Assembly: GCF_019455385.1 (NCBI RefSeq)
Contig: NZ_JACOFR010000009.1
Coordinates: forward strand, 1-64,000
From: Bradyrhizobium sp. BR 10289
Lineage (GTDB): Bacteria; Pseudomonadota; Alphaproteobacteria; Rhizobiales; Xanthobacteraceae
Length of the DNA stretch: 64,000 nt
Direction of reading: 5' to 3'
Under the pieces are notes generated by a model. That model was given only the letters and a program-made list of their open reading frames with translations. It was not told the DNA's origin and made no database searches. Positions 53,635 through 60,757 of this stretch are shown here, one piece after another. The stretch's first letter is position 1. Every line of letters begins with the position of its first letter. The translations under genes were made by a program, and so were the position numbers.

Positions 53635-54558
53635 TCATACAAGGCACGCAGTGCCGCCCGAGGCATCCTGCGCAGCCGACATCACGGCCCGCTTGACCTT
53701 GGCGAAGGCGCGGATCTCAATCTGCCGGACGCGTTCGCTCGAGATCGACAATTCGCGGGCCAGCTGATCGAGCGTCACGGGGCATTCCGCCAGCCGCCGG
53801 GCCTCGAAGATACGACGCTCCCGCGCCGCAAGGCCGTTCAGCGCGACGCGCAAGGCCTTTGCGCGCCGCTCCGCCTGATCGTGATCGGCGAGCATCGTCT
53901 CCGCATCGGTCGCGCCGTCGACCAGCAAGGCTTCCAGCTCGGTTCCGCCATCCTCGTTTCCGACGCGGGCGTTCAGCGACATGTCGCCGTTGAGCCGCGC
54001 GTCCATCTCGATCACCTCGCGCGCGGTCACCTCGAGCTTGCCGGCGATCGCTTCGGCGACGTCGGGCGTCAGTCCGGTCATCACGCTCCCAGTGGCCTTC
54101 CTGATCTCGCTGCGGAGCTTGAAAAACAGCTTCTTCTGCGCGGCCGTGGTCCCGATCTTGACCAGGGACCATGAGCGCAGGATGTATTCGTTGATGGACG
54201 CCTTGATCCACCAGATCGCGTAGGAGGAAAAGCGCGCGCCACGGCCGGGCTCGAAGCGCGATGCTGCGATGACGAGACCGAGATTGGCTTCCGCGATCAG
54301 ATCGGCCATCGGCAGGCCGTAGCCCTTGTAGCCGCGCGCGAGCTTGGCGGCGAGGCGGAGATGGCTGGTGACGAGCGCATCGGCCGCGCTGCGGTCCCTC
54401 GTCTGCTGCCAGCGACGCGCGAGCTGCTGCTCCTGATCCGGCTCGAGCAGGTCGAAGCGACGGATGTTCGCGGAATAGGCGCTGAGGAACGGCGCCGACA
54501 CCGATGCGGCCGGCACGGCAACAGGCTCGCGCTTCACGACTTCATGGCTGGTCAGCAT
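53635..54558 (-). CDS. rpoH: heat-shock sigma factor, RpoH family
   Basis: 307 residues with sigma-70 regions in order: region 1.2 (SAYSANIRRFDLLEPDQEQQ), region 2 (AKLARGYKGYGLPMADLIAE, ANLGLVIAASRFEPGRGARF, SSYAIWWIKASINEYILRSW), an RpoH-specific segment (SLVKIGTTAAQKKLFFKLRS), and region 4 HTH (RELSISSERVRQIEIRAFAK). It directs RNA polymerase to heat-shock promoters. Rhizobia carry several rpoH copies; which one this is cannot be told. GGAG lies eight bases before the ATG. Confidence 0.92.
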   Translation of the reverse strand: MLTSHEVVKREPVAVPAASVSAPFLSAYSANIRRFDLLEPDQEQQLARRWQQTRDRSAADALVTSHLRLAAKLARGYKGYGLPMADLIAEANLGLVIAASRFEPGRGARFSSYAIWWIKASINEYILRSWSLVKIGTTAAQKKLFFKLRSEIRKATGSVMTGLTPDVAEAIAGKLEVTAREVIEMDARLNGDMSLNARVGNEDGGTELEALLVDGATDAETMLADHDQAERRAKALRVALNGLAARERRIFEARRLAECPVTLDQLARELSISSERVRQIEIRAFAKVKRAVMSAAQDASGGTACLV

Positions 54559-55110
54559 GTCTCACTCCTGCATTCCACGACCGGCTGATCGAGCATCCGG
54601 TTCATGATCTTCGGCCCGTGATCTTCGGTCTATGCCCCGCCCGGCGCCGTGCTGTGCGATGGGAATGCACGGGCTCGGCATCGCGCGGCGTCATGCTCAA
54701 TGCTCGCGCGCGTCGAACAGGCGGCGCTGATGCCGCCTGATGGAGACCGCCCGCTGCGCGACGGGATAGCGCTGCGGCATGAGAGGCGCCATCAAAGTGC
54801 GGTTCATGATCTCGGCCGCGCGCCGCGCCAATGTTGCAAATGTAACGGAAATGCGTTCTGCCCATGCCGTGATCATCTTCTCTCGCTCCGCTTCGAACTG
54901 CGATGGATCGAACATAGGCTCTCAACGCACGCGTTGTAGTTTCTCAGGACACGGATGTTATGCATTCGCACGATCGTGGTCGCGACGCCGACCGGACTCA
55001 CGTGCGGTTGAAATGCGGTGAGCAATTCGTGCGTTTGAATCCCGTCCAGTCGTTCACACATCCGATGACGAGCCGGTCGTCCGGCCTGGTGTCATCAATG
55101 GAGAGAGCGA
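54559..55110. other. mostly gene-free region
   Basis: Upstream region shared by rpoH (left) and a small secreted protein (right). A possible small gene on the minus strand is listed separately (54697-54915). A short direct repeat TGATCTTCGG occurs twice near 54607-54630. No clear promoter was recognised. Confidence 0.4.
54697..54915 (-). CDS. possible small cytoplasmic protein
   Basis: A 72-residue frame (MFDPSQFEAEREKMITAWAE ... RRHQRRLFDAREH) with GAGAG about four bases before the ATG. The composition is helical, acidic first and strongly basic at the end, unlike the Arg/Ser-rich translations of non-coding frames. No family recognised. It could be a small stress protein or a chance frame. 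Confidence 0.4.
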   Translation of the reverse strand: MFDPSQFEAEREKMITAWAERISVTFATLARRAAEIMNRTLMAPLMPQRYPVAQRAVSIRRHQRRLFDAREH

Positions 55111-55359
55111 ATGACCACGTCCAAACTGTTGTCGATGGGATTGATCGCAGCCGCCATGCTGGGCGGCCCCGTCATGGCGCGCGAGCATCATCGCGTCGTG
55201 CAGCAGCCCGCGGTGGAAGCCAATACGGTGGCGACGACCACGCCGTTCTATTATCCGGGCGAGCGCGCCTGCATTCCGGCGCCGCGCGTCGGTGCCTTCG
55301 CCACCGCGCCGTGGACCGGCAACAACGTGCCGTGCGAGCCGGGCACCGGCAGCTACTGA
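55111..55359 (+). CDS. small secreted protein
   Basis: An 82-residue protein: signal peptide MTTSKLLSMGLIAAAMLGGP (cleavage after VMA), mature REHHRVVQQPAVEANTVATT with FYYPGERACIPAPRV and a C-terminal Cys in VPCEPGTGSY. Two cysteines could form one disulfide. GAGAGAG precedes the ATG by three to nine bases. No known domain or operon partner. Confidence 0.6.
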   Translation: MTTSKLLSMGLIAAAMLGGPVMAREHHRVVQQPAVEANTVATTTPFYYPGERACIPAPRVGAFATAPWTGNNVPCEPGTGSY

Positions 55360-55803
55360 TCGCGTCAACGCGGCCGGCCGCGTCACCCCGCCGGCCGCTA
55401 CCCATGGCATAGCAGGGGCGGGCTCTTTCATTGAGCCCGCTGCCTCGTGCGCTTCGCGCCATGCGCGGCGAGATCATCTTCGCGCGCGGCGCGCATTTCG
55501 TCGGCACCCATCATTCTCTTGCTCCAACGCATGATGGGTTTCGCAAGTGCCCTACCCATCCTACGGTGACCCCCGCGTTGCAGACACGCTGTCGCGTCCA
55601 CGCGGCGCGTGTCGTCCGAGCGTTGCTTCGTCACTTCACCCTCTGATCCAAGAGGGTGGGGTGTACGCGAAGTCCGAGTTCGTGCCCGTGGAGGAGCCCT
55701 CCACGGCATCAGGAGCGGACTGTCGTATCTGATATGAATTCCGGGCGATGGCGTAACGCCTCAGCTTCGAATACTTTTGGTTGCGCCGATCCCAAAATCA
55801 GGA
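55360..55803. repeat. gene-free region with decayed repeat sequence
   Basis: No gene found. The part from about 55490 to 55570 (AACGCATGATGGGTTTCGCA then AGTGCCCTACCCATCCTACG) and the GATCCAAGAGGGTGGGGTGT stretch near 55645 look like the dispersed repeats recalled from Bradyrhizobium. Several frames cross the region with no domain. The repeat assignment is from memory. Confidence 0.4.
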
Positions 55804-56199
55804 ATGACCGTCGTGCGCACGCTGTCCCCCTCAACCATCCATCCCCCTTTGGCGCGCTATAGCCACGGGTATTCCGTGCCAGCGGGCTACCGGCTGACCA
55901 TCACAGCGGGCCAGCTCGGCATCGGCCTCGATGGCAAGATTCCCGCGGATAGCGAGGGGCAGGCTGAGATCTGCTTCAAAAACATCGAGGCCATCTTGGC
56001 GGAAGACGGAATGACAATGGCCAACGTGATCCGCCTGAGCGTGTACGTTACGGCACGCGAGCATATGGATGGCTACCGACGGGCGCGCGACCGGCGATTT
56101 CCGGGTGCGCCGCCAACGACCACGCTGATCATGGTGGCCGGATTGGTCCGGCCGGAATTCGTAATCGAGATTGAGGCGATTGCAGCAGCCGCTCCCTAG
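55804..56199 (+). CDS. Rid-family (RidA/YjgF-like) protein
   Basis: 131 residues from the ATG at 55804, with AGGA directly before; an in-frame TTG at 55777 is less likely. Rid core: YRLTITAGQLGIGLDGKIPA, QAEICFKNIEAILAEDGMTM, ANVIRLSVYVTAREHMDGYR and a C-terminal EFVIEIEAIAAAA. The imine-deaminase arginine (P-A-R-S in RidA) is replaced: the equivalent segment reads FPGAPPTTTLIMVAGL. It is therefore a non-archetypal Rid protein of unknown activity. Convergent with a cysteine-synthase-like gene 37 bases away. Confidence 0.82.
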   Translation: MTVVRTLSPSTIHPPLARYSHGYSVPAGYRLTITAGQLGIGLDGKIPADSEGQAEICFKNIEAILAEDGMTMANVIRLSVYVTAREHMDGYRRARDRRFPGAPPTTTLIMVAGLVRPEFVIEIEAIAAAAP

Positions 56200-56236
56200 C
56201 GGAGCAACCCACCATACGGAGTGGGAGTTGGCTGCC

Positions 56237-57160
56237 TCAGTATTTCAGGCCAGTATCGCACAGCACGGTGGCAACCGTCGCATCCACCTTCAAGCGACCA
56301 GATCCAAGCAGCTTCGCTGCTGCGCAGACATTGGCGGCAGCAGAGTAGCCGACGTAAAGTCCCTCCATGACCGCAAGCTGACGGTGCCAATATTCGACCT
56401 CGGCGTCCGTGACCGTCAGGCTCAGGTCCATGAGTCCGGCGTCCCAATGCCGTGGAACCAGGCCGTAGCCGATGCCCTGCACGATATGTCGCGCTTTTTC
56501 GACCTTCTTCCCCGCTAAGGGTTCGCTCCCTTCCGGTTCGACCGCCGCACACAAGGTTGCGGGATTGGCAGCCTTCAGCGCCCGAGCAACGCCGATGAAG
56601 GTGCAGCCAGTGCCAACGGCCGCGACCCAGCCATCCACGGGTCCGCCGAACTGTTCCAGGATCTCGGGACCCGTGGTGGTCTCGTGCGCGCCGATTGCTT
56701 CAGATGCGTTGAATTGGTCGACATAATATCCTCCGTCATCACGAGCGATTTGTGCGGCCACCTCGGCGGCGGCGGCGACATCGGCTCCCGTCACCTGTCC
56801 CGGCGTCCCATCGACCTGCGGCACGAGCACAACCTTTGCCCCCAACCCCTCCATCATCCGCGCGCGTGCGGCGCTATTCCCGGCTGACATGGTCGCAATG
56901 AAAGGATGCCCGAGCGCGGCGCACACCACGGCGAGTCCCGCCCCCATGTTGCCGCTGGTCATCTCGACGACGGGCATGCCGGGCTTGAGTCTTCCATCCT
57001 CCCGTGCGGCCAGCACGATTGCCTTGGCGGCGCGGTCCTTTACGCTTCCACCAGGTTGCAGGAACTCCGCCTTGGCAACGATCCGACCTGGTCCGGAATG
57101 CACCCGATCCAGCGCGACCAATGGCGTACGCCCGATCAGATCGAGGGCCGAAGCGAGCAT
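56237..57160 (-). CDS. PLP-dependent cysteine synthase family enzyme
   Basis: A 307-residue fold-type II PLP enzyme: IGRTPLVALDRV, FLQPGGSVKDRAAKAIVLAA with the Schiff-base Lys, EMTSGNMGAGLAVVCAALGH (asparagine loop), VGTGCTFIGVARALKA (phosphate loop) and GLYVGYSAAANVCAAAKLL. It would perform beta-replacement or elimination on serine or cysteine derivatives. The TSGNMG loop fits CysK/CysM more than cystathionine beta-synthase; no CBS domains. True CysK versus a specialised lyase cannot be separated. Confidence 0.85.
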   Translation of the reverse strand: MLASALDLIGRTPLVALDRVHSGPGRIVAKAEFLQPGGSVKDRAAKAIVLAAREDGRLKPGMPVVEMTSGNMGAGLAVVCAALGHPFIATMSAGNSAARARMMEGLGAKVVLVPQVDGTPGQVTGADVAAAAEVAAQIARDDGGYYVDQFNASEAIGAHETTTGPEILEQFGGPVDGWVAAVGTGCTFIGVARALKAANPATLCAAVEPEGSEPLAGKKVEKARHIVQGIGYGLVPRHWDAGLMDLSLTVTDAEVEYWHRQLAVMEGLYVGYSAAANVCAAAKLLGSGRLKVDATVATVLCDTGLKY

Positions 57161-57544
57161 TGTGGTATCTCCCGATTATGCTGCGGATATCATTCCCGGC
57201 GCATTCTCTCAATGCCGCACAAGCGCTCCATGAAGCGGAGCCTGACGTTCCTTGGCGTTCAAGAGATAGCGGCAGGGCTGGTGGTGCCGGTTCGAGCGGC
57301 TGTTCGTCACCTCATGCGTCACAATCAGATGATGCTCGGTGTCCACGGCGATCTCCACGTTATAGCCGACGACGCCGGAGCCCGGCCGCTCGTCGCTATC
57401 GGGTGGCTGGCCGCCGGACGGTATTGCAGGGGCCACCCTGCTCCGCTCGCTACGGATATCTCCTTAGGTGATGCCCCCAAATTTCGACCGCAGAGTTTAT
57501 GGCTTAGAAACGATTCACCAGCACGCACCGGGAAGGGGCCTGCA
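57161..57544. other. gene-free region containing a transposase remnant
   Basis: Between the PLP enzyme and a small membrane protein. Its only recognisable content is the transposase fragment at 57302-57410 (listed separately). No terminal inverted repeats or target duplication were found. Confidence 0.5.
57302..57410 (-). pseudogene. fragment of an IS1182-like transposase
   Basis: The minus-strand frame encodes RPGSGVVGYNVEIAVDTEHH followed by LIVTHEVTN, matching the GxxGYNVQ-A-VD-HLIV-HEVTN core of IS1182/IS5-type transposases recalled from rhizobia. Upstream and downstream codons leave the family, so it is a truncated relic of about 35 residues. Confidence 0.7.
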
Positions 57545-57745
57545 ATGAATCACTCGATTTACAGCGTGGACAAGCCAACGCACCTGAAGATCGTCATCGC
57601 CGGACTGCTTGCCGGAATCGCGATCGTCACGACTGCCGTCACCGTCCACCTGACCCATCCCGACATCAATGTGCAGCAAACAAAGAGGCTGGCTGTTTAC
57701 CACCCCCACCCGATCCAAGGTCAGATCAAGCTGGCGCAACGTTAG
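57545..57745 (+). CDS. small single-span membrane protein
   Basis: 66 residues: a short cytoplasmic start, one membrane span (LKIVIAGLLAGIAIVTTAVTV) and a basic tail (HPDINVQQTKRLAVYHPHPI). GGAAGGGG lies about seven bases before the ATG. It is followed after 28 bases by another small membrane protein, and both precede the FixK-boxed cytochrome c gene. Unknown function. Confidence 0.65.
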   Translation: MNHSIYSVDKPTHLKIVIAGLLAGIAIVTTAVTVHLTHPDINVQQTKRLAVYHPHPIQGQIKLAQR

Positions 57746-57773
57746 TCGAGCCCGGATGCTGGAGGATACCTAG

Positions 57774-57938
57774 ATGACCAACGAAGCAATCAAGGCGTTG
57801 ATGCTTCTCGCGATGTATGGCGTCCTCGAGCTCGCGCTTTATCTCTCGTCGACCCGCATGCCTGCCAAACAGCCGGCCCGTTCGACACCCGTTCGCGCCT
57901 CCAATTCCGATCTCACCAGCCGTTGGCCGGAAGACTAG
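57774..57938 (+). CDS. small membrane protein, 54 residues
   Basis: MTNEAIKALMLLAMYGVLEL then ALYLSST and a polar tail RMPAKQPARSTP ending SRWPED, stop TAG at 57936-57938. One amphipathic or membrane segment. A strong GGAGG at 57761-57765 with an eight-base spacer supports it. It is probably co-transcribed with the preceding 66-residue gene. No family recognised. Confidence 0.6.
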   Translation: MTNEAIKALMLLAMYGVLELALYLSSTRMPAKQPARSTPVRASNSDLTSRWPED

Positions 57939-58049
57939 CCTTGTCTGCCGGCGGGCCTCGCCGCAAGCAGGTGCGACGGCAGCCCAGCACGGCACGACCT
58001 TGATGGCATTGGGCAATTGCAGCGCCAGGGCGAATACCTCAGCACAGTC

Positions 58050-58063
58050 TTGATCGAGATCAA
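58050..58063. promoter_or_regulatory. FixK/FNR box before the cytochrome c gene
   Basis: TTGATCGAGATCAA is a perfect TTGA-N6-TCAA, the FNR/FixK consensus. Its centre is 58 bases upstream of the cytochrome c start codon, giving a plausible -41.5 type activation position. It implies induction at low oxygen. Confidence 0.82.
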
Positions 58064-58114
58064 TCCCCGGCCGGGATCGGGTGCCATGCTGGGATCGGAT
58101 CCGGGATATTCGGC

Positions 58115-58834
58115 ATGCGCTTGCTGATGGTGTTCATCGCCGCGATTTTTGTGACAGCGGCATCGAGCGCGGGAGCGCCGGCCGAAACGGGGCATGTCGG
58201 CGCCTCCAGCGCACTCCCCGATCTTATGACCCGGCTCCAACTCCAGCACGCCAAGCTGTGGTTTGCCGGCAAGCTCAGCAATTGGAGCCTGGCGAGCTAC
58301 GAACTCCAGCAGATCGACAGAAATCTCGAGGCGGCGGGCGCGCTCCTATCCGATCCATCACGGATTGCACCTGCAAACGATCGACTGCAAGCCGTGAAGA
58401 AGGCGATACAGCAGAAGGACGTGCCTGCGTTCACCAAAGCCTATTCGGCTCTGACGAACGAATGCAACGGCTGCCATCGGGCCGGTGGTTTCGCCTCGAT
58501 CGCAATCCAGGTCCCGGTCCGCCCGCCTGTCTCCAACCAATTGTTCGTCGATCAGCTCGCCGAAGGCCGGGCGCTGGCCCATGCGTCCTGCGGAGCGTGC
58601 CATGTCGTCGAGGGCGGCGCCAAGGACGCGCCGGCGTCCCGTCCGTCGGCGCCGAGCTTCCTGGAGATCACCAATCGCCCCTCGTTCTCCGCCGATGACA
58701 TCAGGCAATTCCTGGCATCAAGCCATCGCAGGCTCGGACCCGGCCAAGCCATGCCGAACCCACGACTTGCGGACTACCAAATCGAAGCGGTCGTGGCGTA
58801 CCTTGAAACGTTGAAAGCCGGAGCGACGCCTTAG
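58115..58834 (+). CDS. diheme cytochrome c
   Basis: 239 residues with a signal peptide (MRLLMVFIAAIFVTAASSAG, cleavage near APA). Two heme-c sites: CNGCH at 117-121 and CGACH at 159-163, and a possible Met ligand in GPGQAMPNPRL. The first half (38-115) is helical like cytochrome c-prime-type domains; the second is a class I cytochrome c. A periplasmic electron carrier or sensor. It has a FixK box upstream. Confidence 0.88.
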   Translation: MRLLMVFIAAIFVTAASSAGAPAETGHVGASSALPDLMTRLQLQHAKLWFAGKLSNWSLASYELQQIDRNLEAAGALLSDPSRIAPANDRLQAVKKAIQQKDVPAFTKAYSALTNECNGCHRAGGFASIAIQVPVRPPVSNQLFVDQLAEGRALAHASCGACHVVEGGAKDAPASRPSAPSFLEITNRPSFSADDIRQFLASSHRRLGPGQAMPNPRLADYQIEAVVAYLETLKAGATP

Positions 58835-58856
58835 GACGCCGGCGGCGGGCTGCGGT

Positions 58857-59039
58857 TTAGGGGCGCTTGCCGCGGCGATGCAGCTTCAACGCCTCACGCA
58901 CCTCGTCGTCTTCAAGGGCGTCCTTTATCGCATGGTCGGCCCACCCGGTCTCGGGGGCCCCCTCGACGCGATCACCTGTGGGCATGTCCGCCTTGCGCTC
59001 TGTAGCGCTCTCCCGCGGCAGCCGACGATCCTTGTCCAT
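58857..59039 (-). CDS. small acidic/basic hypothetical protein
   Basis: 60 residues from the ATG at 59039, which has AGGAGG about eight bases upstream; the ATG at 59063 lacks one. MDKDRRLPRESATERKADMP then EGAPETGWADHAIKDALEDD and LKLHRRGKRP. It is highly charged and probably disordered at the start. It lies 25 bases downstream of the universal stress protein on the same strand, so co-transcribed with it. Confidence 0.6.
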   Translation of the reverse strand: MDKDRRLPRESATERKADMPTGDRVEGAPETGWADHAIKDALEDDEVREALKLHRRGKRP

Positions 59040-59064
59040 CGCACATCCTCCTGTCGCGTTCACC

Positions 59065-59886
59065 TCAGTGTGACATCAGCAGGCAGACTGGAGCCTGTTC
59101 GAGCAACGTTTGCGTCATGCCGCCGAAAATCCACTCTCCCAACCGGCTATGTCCATAGCCGCCAGTCACGATGAGATCGGCACCAACCTCCGCGGCCAGC
59201 CGGACGAGATAACCCCCGTCCGGCTCCGCCGTATGGACACGTATCTCGTGCTGGCACTGCACCCCATGCCGCTGGAGGTAGCCAGCCACGTCGCGAACGT
59301 GCTTGTGAGCGACATCCTGTTCGCTCGGCGCGCAGACCTCCGCAATGGTAACCTGCGAGGCCCTGGTCAGAAACGGCATCGCGTCGCGAACGGCAAGGCG
59401 TGCCTCCCTTGTGTCCTTCCAACCGACCACAATGCGGTCGCCGGACAGCTCCGTCACGCGCTCGGGCACCGATAGCGTCGGGCGTCCCATCCGGAGCATC
59501 GCCCCGGCCGGATCGAAGAAGTGGGAGTGGCTGGAGGTGAGCGGCCGCCGCTTGACGATCACAAGATCGGCCGCTCGAGCCTGCTCGACCAGAAAGTCGG
59601 TCGGATAATCGAGCGCCCAGCGCCATTCGACCGTCTCGCCCGGCAGGCCGACCACCTTCCTGAACCAACTCTCTTTGGCCGAAAGCGTCGCCTTTATGCG
59701 CTTGAGGTCCTCTTCGGTGGTCTGCTCGATGATGACGCCTTCGGCCACGAAGGGAGGCTCCACGGCCACCGCGGAGACACCCAGGATGGCCGCTCCGAAA
59801 TTCTTTGCGATACCTCCCGCAACGGCAACTTGTCCTGCCTCCTGCTGCTCGGAATCGACGTAGACCATGACGCTTGCGACAGACAT
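59065..59886 (-). CDS. universal stress protein, tandem UspA domains
   Basis: 273 residues with two Usp domains. Domain 1 (SVMVYVDSEQQEAGQVAVAG) is degenerate in its ATP loop. Domain 2 (GDRIVVGWKDTREARLAVRD ... VTGGYGHSRLGEWIFGGMTQ) keeps the GxxGx9G(S/T)-type nucleotide motif. UspA proteins aid survival under energy or oxygen stress. A FixK box (59946-59959) lies upstream, so induction at low oxygen is expected. Confidence 0.92.
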   Translation of the reverse strand: MSVASVMVYVDSEQQEAGQVAVAGGIAKNFGAAILGVSAVAVEPPFVAEGVIIEQTTEEDLKRIKATLSAKESWFRKVVGLPGETVEWRWALDYPTDFLVEQARAADLVIVKRRPLTSSHSHFFDPAGAMLRMGRPTLSVPERVTELSGDRIVVGWKDTREARLAVRDAMPFLTRASQVTIAEVCAPSEQDVAHKHVRDVAGYLQRHGVQCQHEIRVHTAEPDGGYLVRLAAEVGADLIVTGGYGHSRLGEWIFGGMTQTLLEQAPVCLLMSH

Positions 59887-59945
59887 GACGATGCTCCGGC
59901 AAAGTGTGCGATAGCCCTTTATCGAGCTTTACGTCAGCGAGACGC

Positions 59946-59959
59946 TTGACCGAAATCAA
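59946..59959. promoter_or_regulatory. FixK/FNR box, universal stress protein side
   Basis: TTGACCGAAATCAA, a perfect TTGA-N6-TCAA, is centred about 66 bases before the universal stress protein start. It is the proximal site for the leftward gene; a second box lies 33 bp to the right. Confidence 0.82.
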
Positions 59960-59978
59960 GCGGCCGGCCTCGCCTTGC

Positions 59979-59992
59979 TTGATCCCGATCAA
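59979..59992. promoter_or_regulatory. FixK/FNR box, CBS/PEP synthase side
   Basis: TTGATCCCGATCAA, a perfect TTGA-N6-TCAA, is centred about 67 bases before the CBS-BON protein start. It is symmetric in spacing with the leftward box, so each divergent gene has its own site. Confidence 0.82.
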
Positions 59993-60052
59993 ATCGGCCA
60001 ACTGCCGATCGGGCAGGATTGCGTTCAATCGAGAAGCGATATGGAGGCTGCG

Positions 60053-60739
60053 ATGCAGGCGCGCGACGTGATGGTATCGCCGGTCGTTACAGTTGGACCG
60101 AACGCAACCGTTCGCGAGGTGGCTCGGACCATGCTGGAACGACGCATAAGTGCCGTTCCGGTCGTCGATACCGAGAACAAGGTGCTCGGAATCGTCAGCG
60201 AAGGGGATTTGCTGCACAGGGCGGAGGCCGGGACCGAACGCTCCCCATCCTGGTGGCTGCGCCTGGTGACCGGTGATGCCCAGCTCGCGGCCGACTACGT
60301 CAAGTCGCATTCCATCAAAGTGCAGGACGTCATGACACGGGACGTCACCACCGCCGCGCCGGAGACGCCGTTGCACGAGATTGCGGCGCTTCTCGAAGAG
60401 CGCCAAATCAAACGCGTTCCTATCATCAGCAAGGACGGCCAGTTGGTCGGGATCGTCAGTCGGGCCAACCTGCTTCAGGGGATTGCGAGTGCGAAACCGC
60501 AGCTTGAACTTTCGATGCCGGACTCCGCCATCAGGACGAGGTTCTTCGAAGAGCTGAGGAAGCAGCCTTGGGCTCACAGGTTCAACGTGAACGCGACCGT
60601 GCAGAATGGCGTCATCGATATCTGGGGTTTCGCGCCGTCGTTCGCTGAACGCACGGCCATTCGCGTTGCCGCCGAAGCGATACCCGGCGTGGTGACCGTA
60701 AATGATCACCTGCTGGAAACTCCGGTCTTCGTCTACTGA
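60053..60739 (+). CDS. CBS-domain protein with C-terminal BON domain
   Basis: 228 residues from the ATG at 60053, preceded by GGAGG with a five-base spacer; the ATG at 60041 is less well placed. A CBS pair (VMVSPVVTVGPNATVREVAR, SAVPVVDTENKVLGIVSEGD, VMTRDVTTAAPETPLHEIAA, VPIISKDGQLVGIVSRANLL) binds adenine nucleotides. The C-terminal BON domain (NATVQNGVIDIWGFAPSFAE ... GVVTVNDHLLETP) is a membrane- or ligand-binding module. It probably senses energy state. It is 18 bases upstream of PEP synthase and under FixK-type control. Confidence 0.9.
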   Translation: MQARDVMVSPVVTVGPNATVREVARTMLERRISAVPVVDTENKVLGIVSEGDLLHRAEAGTERSPSWWLRLVTGDAQLAADYVKSHSIKVQDVMTRDVTTAAPETPLHEIAALLEERQIKRVPIISKDGQLVGIVSRANLLQGIASAKPQLELSMPDSAIRTRFFEELRKQPWAHRFNVNATVQNGVIDIWGFAPSFAERTAIRVAAEAIPGVVTVNDHLLETPVFVY

Positions 60740-60757
60740 TCTAAATGCAAGTGCTGC

